Both the position numbers and the translations under genes were made by a program. Of a DNA stretch of 64,000 nucleotides, positions 9,373 to 18,704 are shown in pieces; the first letter of the stretch is position 1; each line of letters starts with the position of its first letter. The notes beneath the pieces are model-generated. The model did no database searches. It had not been told where the DNA came from and saw nothing but the letters and a program-made list of their open reading frames with translations. The stretch is from an uncultured Muribaculaceae bacterium (GTDB lineage Bacteria > Bacteroidota > Bacteroidia > Bacteroidales > Muribaculaceae), in the NCBI GenBank assembly GCA_947525975.1, contig CANNVE010000013.1:21042-85041 (forward strand). Direction: 5' to 3'.

Positions 9373-10008
9373 ATGAAATTGATCAGAATACTGGCCGTCA
9401 TCTGCCTTGCCCTTCCCCTTTTGGGGCGGGGGCAGGGCCTTTCGGCGCCTAAATGCCTGGCCGAAGCCCCGGAGGCTGTCATCCCGCTGATTGACAAGAA
9501 TACACGCCTCGACATGATCGACTATTTCATGGCCGGCCAGAGCAAAGCATCGGCCAACAAGGCGATGGGCTCATGCTCGATTGTGGAGATGAGCGACTCG
9601 TCGGTCACGTTCATGCTCACCGACAGCGTGCGCTGCCAGCTATTCGTGCTCAATCCTGACTCTGAAGCGCCCGTGATAGGCGTGATCACCACATACTCCG
9701 ATCCGATGCCTGACAGCTCGGTGGCTTTCTACAACACCCGCTGGCAAAAGCTGCCATCGGCATGGGCGCAACCGGGCCTTTCGGCTTGGCTCACCCCTGA
9801 GGGTGCGCGCTCCCGCGCGAAAGTCGAGGAGGAGGTCCCCTTCATATTGGCCACTTTCTCCTACAGCCCCTCGACCGGCAGGCTCGTGGCCACAAACCGC
9901 ACCGACCGCTATTTTGTCTCGTCTGACGCTCCTGGCTCGCTGGCTCTGCTCAAGCCCGAGCTCGCCTATGCATGGGACGGCAAGCGGTTCAAGCCCGTGT
10001 CGAAATGA
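9373..10008 (+). CDS. DUF3256-like secreted protein
   Basis: 211 aa with signal peptide; LIDKNTRLDMIDYFMAGQ motif as in the Bacteroidales DUF3256 family (from memory). Confidence 0.65.
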   Translation: MKLIRILAVICLALPLLGRGQGLSAPKCLAEAPEAVIPLIDKNTRLDMIDYFMAGQSKASANKAMGSCSIVEMSDSSVTFMLTDSVRCQLFVLNPDSEAPVIGVITTYSDPMPDSSVAFYNTRWQKLPSAWAQPGLSAWLTPEGARSRAKVEEEVPFILATFSYSPSTGRLVATNRTDRYFVSSDAPGSLALLKPELAYAWDGKRFKPVSK

Positions 10009-11312
10009 GCGGTGAGGCCCGGGCATACACTCTCTCGCAGATCACCCGGCGCCTGGCCGAGGTGGTGGCCGCTGACACACTGCTGCGCGGCGCATGGCTC
10101 GTGGCCGAAACCGTCGACGTGCGCGTCAGCGGAGGCCACTGCTATCTCGAGCTGATAGAGAAAGACGCTGCCGGCCGCCCCGTAGCCCGCTGCCGCGCCA
10201 CGATATGGGCCAATGTATTCAGAGGCTTGGCCGGGCAATTCTATGCCGCCACAGGGAGGCAGTTCGGCTCCGACCTCAAGGTGATGGTCTACGGAGCCGT
10301 CAATTACAGCCCTGTCTATGGCTTGTCAGTCAATATCAGCGCCATCAACCCGGCCTACACCATGGGCGATGCCATGCGCATGCGCAATGAGATGATAAAG
10401 CGCCTCACCGCTGAAGGCATAATCGACCTTAACCGCACTCTGCCGTGGCGCCTCTTCCCCCAGCGCATAGCCGTAATCTCGGCTCCCAACGCGGCCGGAT
10501 ACGGCGACTTCATCAATCAGCTGTATTCCAACCCTATGCGCCTGCGTTTCGCCACGCGCCTGTTTCCGGCGGTGATGCAGGGCGAGCGCACGGCTCCCTC
10601 CGTGATAACGGCTCTTGAGCGCGTTGCGGCCGAGCAGGAGCAGTGGGATTGCGTGGTGATCATACGTGGCGGAGGAGGCACCTCTGACCTGGCATCTTTT
10701 GACAACTACGACCTTGCCGCCAACATAGCCCAATTCCCCCTCCCTGTGATCATAGGCATCGGCCACGAGCGTGACATCACCCTGCTTGACTATGTGGCCA
10801 ATATGCGCGTGAAGACCCCCACAGCCGCCGCCGAATGGCTTATAGCCCGCGGCGCCGCTCTGCTTGGCGCGCTGCAGGCGATGGGAGCGGCGATGCTTCA
10901 GGCTGTCACCGACCGCATGGCTGGCTGCCACCGTCAGCTCGCTTTCTACAGCGGACAGCTGCCGGCTCTGGCAGGGGCCGTGATGGCAAAAACGCATAAG
11001 CGGCTTCAAGCCACCGAATCGGCGCTGACCATGCTGATCGACAGGCGCATTATGCCTGCCCGCTCCCGGCTCGACGCGATAGAGGCGCAGATGGCGCAGG
11101 CCTCGGTCCACGCACTGCAGAGAGAGAGGCAGCGCCTCGACGCCGCCGCAAGGCTGCTCGATGTCCTTTCGCCGGAAGCCACCCTCAGGCGCGGATACAC
11201 CATCACCCGCGTTGGCGGCCACGCTGTCTCATCGGTGGGCGACGTGTCCGCCGGATGCCAGATCGTCACGCAATTCGCCGACGGCGAAATTAAATCGACC
11301 ATCAGCGGATGA
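10005..11312 (+). CDS. xseA: Exodeoxyribonuclease VII large subunit
   Basis: VISAPNAAGYGDFINQL, DCVVIIRGGGGTSDLASFDNYDLA, GIGHERDITLLDYVA; start MSGEARAYTLSQITRRLAEVV. Confidence 0.95.
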   Translation: MSGEARAYTLSQITRRLAEVVAADTLLRGAWLVAETVDVRVSGGHCYLELIEKDAAGRPVARCRATIWANVFRGLAGQFYAATGRQFGSDLKVMVYGAVNYSPVYGLSVNISAINPAYTMGDAMRMRNEMIKRLTAEGIIDLNRTLPWRLFPQRIAVISAPNAAGYGDFINQLYSNPMRLRFATRLFPAVMQGERTAPSVITALERVAAEQEQWDCVVIIRGGGGTSDLASFDNYDLAANIAQFPLPVIIGIGHERDITLLDYVANMRVKTPTAAAEWLIARGAALLGALQAMGAAMLQAVTDRMAGCHRQLAFYSGQLPALAGAVMAKTHKRLQATESALTMLIDRRIMPARSRLDAIEAQMAQASVHALQRERQRLDAAARLLDVLSPEATLRRGYTITRVGGHAVSSVGDVSAGCQIVTQFADGEIKSTISG

Positions 11313-11346
11313 TGCGCGCCGGCTTCTTAATATTTAACCCTTAATC

Positions 11347-11550
11347 ATGAAAATCATGGATCTTCCCTACGAAAAGGCCCTTGCCGAACTCGAAGCCATA
11401 CTCAAAGACATGCAGAGCGACCAATGCGACATCGACAAGCTGGCCTCAATGACAAAGCGGGCCACAGAGCTGATAGCTGCCTGCCGGTCAAAGCTGACTG
11501 CCACAGAGGCTGAATTGCGCCAGATACTCTCATCGCTCGAAGAAGCATAA
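11347..11550 (+). CDS. xseB: Exodeoxyribonuclease VII small subunit
   Basis: 67 aa, YEKALAELEAILKDMQS..DIDKLASMTKRATELI; directly follows xseA. Confidence 0.93.
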   Translation: MKIMDLPYEKALAELEAILKDMQSDQCDIDKLASMTKRATELIAACRSKLTATEAELRQILSSLEEA

Positions 11551-11559
11551 CCGATAGAG

Positions 11560-12489
11560 GTGGAAAATATGGACAACATGGACAATAGCCTGAACATAGA
11601 AGACCTCGCCATCCTGCGCGACGTGGCCATTGACTTCGGCATGCTCGGAGACGACTACATCGTGGCCTATTTCAAGCCTGAAGCCATCGACAGGGAGATC
11701 CTGTCAGTGCCAACGAGCATCGCCGGCCTCACGTATTGCCTGCTGAAAAAAGGACACGCCACCATCAATATCGACTTCAAAGAGGTGGCCATGTCGCCCA
11801 ACTCCCTGATGGCCACCGACTCCAACTCGCGCTTCTCCTTAAAGTCGCTTGCCGCCCACGGCACAGAGGTATTCATGATGTGCTTCTCGAGCAAATTTCT
11901 CCATGACCTTAATTTCGACATGCACACCCTGAATCTGCACGAATTTGTCGACAACAGGCCCGACGCCATCATAAAGCTCACCGACTCGGAGGCCCAGCTC
12001 ATGGAGCATCTGGCCCTTGTGCTGCTGAAAAACGCCAAATACAATTCAGAGCCAACATTCTCGCTGCAGATAGCCCGCTCGGTGACGCAGGCGCTAATAT
12101 ACCAGCAGCTGCAGATATTCTCGTCGCGCAGGCCCAAAAGCATAGTAGGGAACGATACCCCCACAGGCTCGCGCCAGCTGGCCTACGTGCAGGAATTCAT
12201 GCGGCAGCTGCAGCTTCACCACAGCCACCACCGCGCGATTGCCTTCTATGCCGACAAGCTCTGCATATCACAGAAATACCTATCCCATGTGATCAAGGAA
12301 GCCACCGGGCGCTCCGCCACCGAGTGGATAGCCGAATACGTGGTGATGGAGGCCAAGAATCTGCTCCGATTCTCCAACAAAAACGTGCAGCAGGTGGCCT
12401 ACAGCCTGAATTTCCCCACCCAATCGTCATTCGGGAAATACTTCAAGCACGTCACCGGCATCTCCCCGAGCGAATTCCTCAAAGGCTGA
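11560..12489 (+). CDS. AraC-family transcriptional regulator
   Basis: C-terminal double HTH: CISQKYLSHVIKEATGRSATEWI...VAYSLNFPTQSSFGKYFKHVTGISPSEF. Confidence 0.88.
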   Translation: MENMDNMDNSLNIEDLAILRDVAIDFGMLGDDYIVAYFKPEAIDREILSVPTSIAGLTYCLLKKGHATINIDFKEVAMSPNSLMATDSNSRFSLKSLAAHGTEVFMMCFSSKFLHDLNFDMHTLNLHEFVDNRPDAIIKLTDSEAQLMEHLALVLLKNAKYNSEPTFSLQIARSVTQALIYQQLQIFSSRRPKSIVGNDTPTGSRQLAYVQEFMRQLQLHHSHHRAIAFYADKLCISQKYLSHVIKEATGRSATEWIAEYVVMEAKNLLRFSNKNVQQVAYSLNFPTQSSFGKYFKHVTGISPSEFLKG

Positions 12490-12500
12490 CCAGCCGCCCG

Positions 12501-14570
12501 TCAGCGGTTATCCCTCGACTCTTCATATCCGAGCGACGGATTATTGACGTTGACTCTGATGCCTTTCTTTCCGCCCATAAAGAACCATGTCACCTGCAAT
12601 TTTAATATCTGTGCGGGTGTAGTGTATCGCATGCTGACGAGGCGGTCTGACGTGCGTCGGTCTATTCGGCGACGTTGTTCAAAAGGCTTTAAGTCAACTC
12701 TCACCTGTAAAGTACGTTTGAGAAATGTCTTATAGGCTATCACATTGCATTGATACACAGTGTGCATCGTGCGGTCGTAAGATCGATAGGTCGGTTCAAT
12801 CCAGAATTCTGCGCCCAGGCCCCAATCACGGAAAGATATGGAGTTGAAGACAGAATAATATTGGTGGAGACGGGTCTTGTCGTATGTCACGCCTGATATT
12901 GTCTGATTTTCAGGTGAGAAACTCAATCTGGCAAAGGCTTTAATTGTCCATACACCAAAGAACTTACGCATGTATTCACCGCGCAAGGCATAATAATGGC
13001 TCGCACCGATGTTTATCGGTTTTGTGTATGTGACGTCCGGGTCAACCTCGTCGTTGAAAGACTGCCAAAGAATCTCGTTGCCCGTATAGCTATACGACGC
13101 CGAAAAGTTAAGGCTGCTGTTCCATAGACTGATGTTGGCGGTGAGATATTGATCTCTGGAGGCTTTCAGGTCTCGGTTGCCCACTGAGTAGGAATAAGGG
13201 TCGACCCAAGTTTTTTTCTCGGAGATTGCGTCGTAGGGCACATTGCCAAGGGTGTGCTTGTATGTAACCGATACTCTGTGTCGGCTGTTGTCGCCAAATG
13301 GCAGAGAAATTTGCAATGAGGGGTTTACGGCATTTTGGCTGTAAGTCTTTTCAGAGCCTACCTTAACTGAATTTTGCTGCCAATTGAGTGCGGCGTAATA
13401 TCGGAAACGCCATAAATTGCCCTGCATAGATGCGTAAGGTTGTGGAGTCTGTGCAGTAACCTTTGTGCGGGAGATAATTCCATCGGGGATTTCTGACGAA
13501 GATTGGTCTTGCTCTATATGCACTCTTCGGTATGTGAAACCGGTATTAAATCGGTGTTTTTTACCAAACGGATGTTCGAAGTCGGCGTTGATCTCATACA
13601 GGTTTGAATTGCCATTTTGTAATAGATCGTTGATGGGAGAGTTGAAAAATAGTTGTCGCATTTCGGCATGGCGATTCATCCAGTCGGCGCTGACCTGAAG
13701 TTGGTCGCCCTTCTTGCTCAAAGTACCGGTATAAGTGGCCGAAACCACATTGGATGATTGGTGTCCGGGTTGCCGCATCATCAGAGATTTGCTGCCTGAA
13801 GAAAAGTCGGATGACTTATTCTTGTTGTATGCTGTGCGCCAACTCACGCCAAGACTGTGCGAGGCATTGATATCGTAGTTGAGTGATAATGTGTTAGTGA
13901 AGTTGCCCTGCCGTTTGTTTTGGCGAACTTTCTCATTTGATTCCTCATTGCCTGATACAAGGCTTTCGATTCGTTGTTCAGACCATTCGTCATAGTCCAT
14001 TCCAAATAGATACGGAGCTTCATAAATGTCGAGTCTGCCCACTTTGGCAAATACCGAACCGCCAAGAAAAGCATTGTATATACCCTGGCGTCTGCCATAC
14101 GCGCTCCCGGCATATGCGTTTCCATAATATCCATTGTTGTGTAGTGGCTTTAACTTGATGGCGATAGAGCCTCCAGCAGAGTTGGTTATGTTCTTTGCGG
14201 CTCCTGAATACTTAACCTCTACCGACTCTATCATTTCAGCCGACAGACGCTCTAATTCAGAGCGGTCATATATTTTGCGGCCATTGACGGTGATTTCGCT
14301 GGCTGTCAACCCGTTGATCTTTATGTTTCCTTGTTCCACCGATACGTTGGGTAGATAATTGAGCACGTCGGTTGTACTTTTGGCTGTGACTATTTCCTGA
14401 CCTGCAAGCCTCACCCGATATCCTGTGGCTGTATTGACAATAGATGACGCCGATACCACTACATCATTCAGTTCTACAGCCATGGTGGAGTCCGCTGCTT
14501 CAGTTTGAGCAGTTGCATTCAATGCCCCTCCCCAAACGGCAATCACCACTAAAATAAGATATTTATACAT
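12501..14570 (-). CDS. TonB-dependent-receptor-like outer membrane beta-barrel protein
   Basis: 689 aa; signal peptide, plug domain (LNDVVVSASSI..TTDVLNYLPNVSVEQGNIKINGLTASEITVNGRKI), barrel. Confidence 0.85.
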   Translation of the reverse strand: MYKYLILVVIAVWGGALNATAQTEAADSTMAVELNDVVVSASSIVNTATGYRVRLAGQEIVTAKSTTDVLNYLPNVSVEQGNIKINGLTASEITVNGRKIYDRSELERLSAEMIESVEVKYSGAAKNITNSAGGSIAIKLKPLHNNGYYGNAYAGSAYGRRQGIYNAFLGGSVFAKVGRLDIYEAPYLFGMDYDEWSEQRIESLVSGNEESNEKVRQNKRQGNFTNTLSLNYDINASHSLGVSWRTAYNKNKSSDFSSGSKSLMMRQPGHQSSNVVSATYTGTLSKKGDQLQVSADWMNRHAEMRQLFFNSPINDLLQNGNSNLYEINADFEHPFGKKHRFNTGFTYRRVHIEQDQSSSEIPDGIISRTKVTAQTPQPYASMQGNLWRFRYYAALNWQQNSVKVGSEKTYSQNAVNPSLQISLPFGDNSRHRVSVTYKHTLGNVPYDAISEKKTWVDPYSYSVGNRDLKASRDQYLTANISLWNSSLNFSASYSYTGNEILWQSFNDEVDPDVTYTKPINIGASHYYALRGEYMRKFFGVWTIKAFARLSFSPENQTISGVTYDKTRLHQYYSVFNSISFRDWGLGAEFWIEPTYRSYDRTMHTVYQCNVIAYKTFLKRTLQVRVDLKPFEQRRRIDRRTSDRLVSMRYTTPAQILKLQVTWFFMGGKKGIRVNVNNPSLGYEESRDNR

Positions 14571-14582
14571 AATGAAGTTCCA

Positions 14583-15902
14583 TTATTTACTTGTGAGCAG
14601 TTGATGATATACCTCTATCCCCGTAAGAATTTGAAATATATTTTTCATGTTGTTAACTGCTTTTATTGGATTTATTCCTATTGGACATTTCTCAAATCTG
14701 CATTCAAGCCTGGCCTGAGAGCAAGAGGGGCATATAGGCAATAGCCTGCATTGTCGGCATATATTGCCATACGATGTGCCTTTAATGGTTTTTGATTCGT
14801 CTCGTTCTTTTTCGATGAGACAACCATCTTCATTTAATTTTCCAATACTATTAGTTGTATTGAAATCCCTTGCGGTACATCGATATGCGTTTCCATCATA
14901 ATTTATTACAATATTATTTCTGAAATCCGCGTAACATACTTTGAGAGAGTGTCCGGAATCCTTATGGAAATTTGAGTTTATTGAATAGTTCGTCTCAATT
15001 TCATTTATCAACTTCTTCCATAATGTACCAAGTTCTTCGTCATTCTTTTCTTGCCAAATTCTTTGAAATAAAAAACGTAGATTGTTATAATGATGAAAAT
15101 CCTTGAAGTCAGCAATTACTTCCTTGAATGAAGCTATAGTTTCTTTATTGTAATTGCATCTCACAACGACATTAAATCCCATCTCAATAGCTTTCTTTGC
15201 GTTTTGTACGCTCTTGTCGTAGCAACTAATATGGTTGCCAAGATGTTTGACTTTGTTGTGGAATTCACGTGATCCGTCAAAAGCAATTTGAATGTTGACA
15301 TCAGGTGAAAACTTCTTTAAATCAATGAGGGTTTTGTCTGTAAGAAGAATCCCATTGGTGGTTATTGTAAGTGAAAGTTTGGTTGAAGTGAGTTTGCATG
15401 AATCATAAATATGTGCTATGATGGGTTTGACTACTTCCTTATATCTAAGCATGGGTTCTCCACCGAAAAAGGAAAGTCTGAGTTTTTTTACATTACGGCT
15501 TTTTAGGGTATTAGAGATGAATGTAATCGTGTTTTTTATTGTTTCTTCAGACATTACACTTTGGGCGTGTCTTTTCTCATAACAATACCAGCACCTTAAG
15601 TTGCAATCAAGGGTAGGGTTTATCGTTATGGTCAGATTGTCAAAAGAGTTGTACTCTTTGATTATCTTTTCTACACATTTGTTGATGTCGTCATCTATAT
15701 CTTTAACAAGGTATTCTTCTGAAACGAGAGCATCATAAAAATCAGGATGTATCTCCCTCAAATCATCGATATTGGTTTCATGAAGTTTGAAAATATCGGC
15801 AAGTTCTTTCTCTATCTGTATCCATTTAAGGGTCATGCAATTAAACAGATAAGAGTACCCATCCTTACCTTCAAATAATTCGGTATAACGACTTAATTTC
15901 AT
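14583..15902 (-). CDS. Radical SAM/SPASM peptide maturase
   Basis: 439 aa; TLDCNLRCWYCYE (CxxxCxxC), FFGGEPMLRY, C-terminal Cys cluster CRQCRLLPICPSCSQARLECRFEKCPIG. Confidence 0.9.
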   Translation of the reverse strand: MKLSRYTELFEGKDGYSYLFNCMTLKWIQIEKELADIFKLHETNIDDLREIHPDFYDALVSEEYLVKDIDDDINKCVEKIIKEYNSFDNLTITINPTLDCNLRCWYCYEKRHAQSVMSEETIKNTITFISNTLKSRNVKKLRLSFFGGEPMLRYKEVVKPIIAHIYDSCKLTSTKLSLTITTNGILLTDKTLIDLKKFSPDVNIQIAFDGSREFHNKVKHLGNHISCYDKSVQNAKKAIEMGFNVVVRCNYNKETIASFKEVIADFKDFHHYNNLRFLFQRIWQEKNDEELGTLWKKLINEIETNYSINSNFHKDSGHSLKVCYADFRNNIVINYDGNAYRCTARDFNTTNSIGKLNEDGCLIEKERDESKTIKGTSYGNICRQCRLLPICPSCSQARLECRFEKCPIGINPIKAVNNMKNIFQILTGIEVYHQLLTSK

Positions 15903-15937
15903 GTTTATTGGTTATGTCTATAGATGTGCTTGAATGC

Positions 15938-15974
15938 CCTCCCTTGCTTTTTGTTAAAAACAATGCAAGGGAGG
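15938..15974 (-). terminator. Hairpin between RiPP precursor and rSAM (attenuator or RNA-processing site)
   Basis: cctcccttgc / gcaagggagg, perfect 10-bp stem with T/A-rich loop. Confidence 0.5.
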
Positions 15975-15989
15975 ACTGTTGATGTGTAG

Positions 15990-16241
15990 TTACGGTTTTG
16001 GCTCAGGGAAGACGGGACAGTCGAGGTTGTATTCAGTTTTGGTGTCGCTTCCGCATGTTTCACAACTGCAGTTGACGTTAGATATTTCATCGTCATTATT
16101 GCCGATGCCGCTTCCCCCTTTGTTGCAGTTTATGTTGGTTATTTTCGCATAGACAGTGCCTATGCCCCTTATTGATTGTAGCGAGAAGCCTCCTCGAAGT
16201 TTTCCCGCGTCATCAACAGTGAGTTTCTGAATCGTGCTCAT
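15990..16241 (-). CDS. Candidate RiPP precursor, GG-leader, Cys-rich core (83 aa)
   Basis: MSTIQKLTVDDAGKLRGGFSLQSIRGIG...NINCNKGGSGIG...NVNCSCETCGSDTKTEYNLDCPVFPEPKP; LRGG leader motif; adjacent to rSAM/SPASM enzyme. Confidence 0.78.
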   Translation of the reverse strand: MSTIQKLTVDDAGKLRGGFSLQSIRGIGTVYAKITNINCNKGGSGIGNNDDEISNVNCSCETCGSDTKTEYNLDCPVFPEPKP

Positions 16242-16423
16242 TTGCTGTAGTTTTTATTGGTTAAGTACACTTACGCGGTACCACTAACGACATTCCCTCA
16301 AGCGGTAGTTTCCGGATACAGTTCACTATTGGAATGTTTGTTTATATTGCGTCGACTGCAAATCTGTGTTTGGGCTGAATGATAGGTTGTGGTGGTGTAT
16401 TTGCTGTTATTGATGTTTTTGGG

Positions 16424-16431
16424 CAAAGATA
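16424..16431 (-). promoter_or_regulatory. -7 box (TATCTTTG on minus) for RiPP operon
   Basis: plus-strand caaagata, AT-rich intergenic region upstream of the precursor. Confidence 0.5.
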
Positions 16432-16711
16432 ATACGTTTGTTTTTAATTTCCAAAAAAAAATAAGTTATAAATTTATGTTATTTGGTGAAATTATGTTTC
16501 GATTTTGATGTTTTATTACCGCGCCTGTTTGTTAATTGTTAGTATTGTAAAGTGTACTGTCCGGGATTGTGTGTTTGGGATGAGTTGGAGTGAGGCCGTG
16601 TTGAGCCCTTGATGACGCTATTGTTAGGGCGGTTTAGGGCTGGGTTGGGGCGGTTGTTTTGGGGGTCGATAAAAAAACGTCTAAATAGAGAGGTTTTTTA
16701 AATATTTTCGC

Positions 16712-16719
16712 TATCTTTG
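16712..16719 (+). promoter_or_regulatory. -7 box TATCTTTG for TPR lipoprotein
   Basis: TAnnTTTG match, 47 nt upstream of ATG. Confidence 0.6.
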
Positions 16720-16765
16720 CCAAAAATAGTGCAGCTAACGTAGTATAACCCTTAATAAACCCATC

Positions 16766-18448
16766 ATGAATCAAAAGCTCGGTCTGGTAGTTGCCCTTGG
16801 CGCTGCCGTTCTATTCTCATCATGCGGTAAGAAGCTCGGCCAGTTCAGCGCCGATTACTTCAACACTAATCCCACTCCCCTTGAGGTTGTTGGCGAGAAA
16901 GTGCCCGCTACAGTCACCGGTAACATCCCCGCAAAGTTCTTCGTAAAGGACGCTACCGTGACAGTGACCCCCTACCTCGTATACAACGGCACCGAGGCCG
17001 CCTCGCAGTCATACACCTTCCAGGGTGAGAAAGTGCGCGGCAATGCCCCTGTGATCAGCTATAACAACGGCGGCACAGTCACCATCCCCGTTTCATTCAA
17101 CTACGTGCCCGAAATGGCCAAGAGCCAGCTTGAGCTCGCGTTCACCGTCAACCAGGGCAGCAAGCAGTATGTCCTCCCCCGCGTGGCTGTAGGATACGGC
17201 GTGGTAGGCACAGCAGCTCTCGCCAACGCCAAGAACGTGACCCCCTCGATCACCCCCGACAAGTACCAGCGCATCATCAACGAGAAGTATGCCGCTGACA
17301 TCATGTTCCTCATCAATCAGGCCAACATCCGCAGCAACCAGCTCAACACCGATGCAATGCAGGAGCTCTGGAGCCAGATCCAGAAGACCAACGAGGCCAA
17401 GAATCTTGAGCTCGCCGAGGTCAACATCGAGTCATACGCTTCGCCCGACGGCGCATACGACTTCAACTACAAGCTCGCAGGCCAGCGCGAAGACAACACC
17501 GACGCTTACGTGAAGAAGCAGCTCCAGCAGGCTAAGATCACCGAATTCAACAACCTCACATCGCAGTTCACCGCCGAAGACTGGGAAGGCTTCAAGAAAC
17601 TCATCGAGAAGAGCAACATCCAGGACAAGGACCTCATCCTCAACGTGCTCAACATGTACAAGGATCCCGAGGAGCGCGAGCAGCAGATACGCAATCTCTC
17701 AAGCGTATTCGAGGAACTTGCCGACAACATCCTGCCCCAGCTCCGCTACTCTCGCATCACCGCTTCGGTCAACATCATCGGCAAGAGCGATGAAGAGCTC
17801 ATCAACCTGGCCAAGACCAACCCCATCGCCCTCAACGTAGACGAGATCCTCTATGCGGCTACCCTCACGAAGGACATGAACCAGAAGATGCAGATCTACA
17901 AGTCGGCTACAGCCCTCTTCCCGAAGGACTACCGCACCTGGAACAACCTCGGCATGGTGCAGTACCAGACCGGCAAATACAACGACGCAAAGGCTTCGTT
18001 CGCAAAGGCAAACTCTATCCAGAAGAATCCTGAGTCGAACATGAACCTCGCCCTCATCGATATGCTCGACGGCAACTACAAAAACGCCAACCAGCTCCTC
18101 GGCTCTGCCGCCGGCGCAAGCAACCTCAACGAAGCCCTGGGCACATACTACCTGAAGATGGGCGACAACGCCGCTGCTGCACGCGCTTTCGGCGATGCCA
18201 AGACTAACAACGCTGCCCTCGCCCAGATCCTCACCAAGGACTACAGCAAGGCTCGCAACACCCTCGCATCTATCGAGACTCCCGACGCAACATCATTCTA
18301 TCTGATGGCTGTGCTCGCTGCCCGCACCAACAACGAGGCAGGCGTGCTCGATAACCTCCGCAAGGCTGTCAAGTTCAATCCCGCCATGGCTGCCCAGGCC
18401 GCTTCTGACCTGGAGTTCGCAAACTTCAACATCAGCAGCATCCGCTGA
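16766..18448 (+). CDS. TPR-containing lipoprotein
   Basis: 560 aa; lipobox FSSCGKK; TPR-like YRTWNNLGMVQYQTGKYNDAKASFAKA. Confidence 0.8.
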   Translation: MNQKLGLVVALGAAVLFSSCGKKLGQFSADYFNTNPTPLEVVGEKVPATVTGNIPAKFFVKDATVTVTPYLVYNGTEAASQSYTFQGEKVRGNAPVISYNNGGTVTIPVSFNYVPEMAKSQLELAFTVNQGSKQYVLPRVAVGYGVVGTAALANAKNVTPSITPDKYQRIINEKYAADIMFLINQANIRSNQLNTDAMQELWSQIQKTNEAKNLELAEVNIESYASPDGAYDFNYKLAGQREDNTDAYVKKQLQQAKITEFNNLTSQFTAEDWEGFKKLIEKSNIQDKDLILNVLNMYKDPEEREQQIRNLSSVFEELADNILPQLRYSRITASVNIIGKSDEELINLAKTNPIALNVDEILYAATLTKDMNQKMQIYKSATALFPKDYRTWNNLGMVQYQTGKYNDAKASFAKANSIQKNPESNMNLALIDMLDGNYKNANQLLGSAAGASNLNEALGTYYLKMGDNAAAARAFGDAKTNNAALAQILTKDYSKARNTLASIETPDATSFYLMAVLAARTNNEAGVLDNLRKAVKFNPAMAAQAASDLEFANFNISSIR

Positions 18449-18468
18449 TACGCGTCTGACGCGATAAA

Positions 18469-18515
18469 CCACAAAAAAAAGCTGTCTAAACTCGTTTAGA
18501 CAGCTTTTTTTGTGG
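18469..18515 (+). terminator. Intrinsic terminator
   Basis: ccacaaaaaaaagctgtctaaa-ctcg-tttagacagctttttttgtgg. Confidence 0.88.
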
Positions 18516-18704
18516 CGTTGAGTATCTTAAAGAGGAGGTGCGTTTCTCCGAAACGCACGGGCCAATCCCCATGGATGGGCGATTTCAGTAACGCCAACCC
18601 CTGCCAAATAACAAGGATTATCAGTCCCAATTTCGTTAAGAAGCCCGCTCACCGCGGGCTTCATGGATGTTTATAAAGCTTAAGGAGTGCGGATTGCCTC
18701 CTCT

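Noticed and set aside
10326-11222. 298-aa minus ORF opposite xseA
   Set aside because: Shadow ORF; xseA motifs are unambiguous on the plus strand.
15905-16096. 63-aa minus ORF MTMKYLTSTAVVKHAEATPKLN... as a second RiPP peptide
   Set aside because: It is an out-of-frame overlap with the precursor and the intergenic hairpin; no GG leader or Cys pattern.
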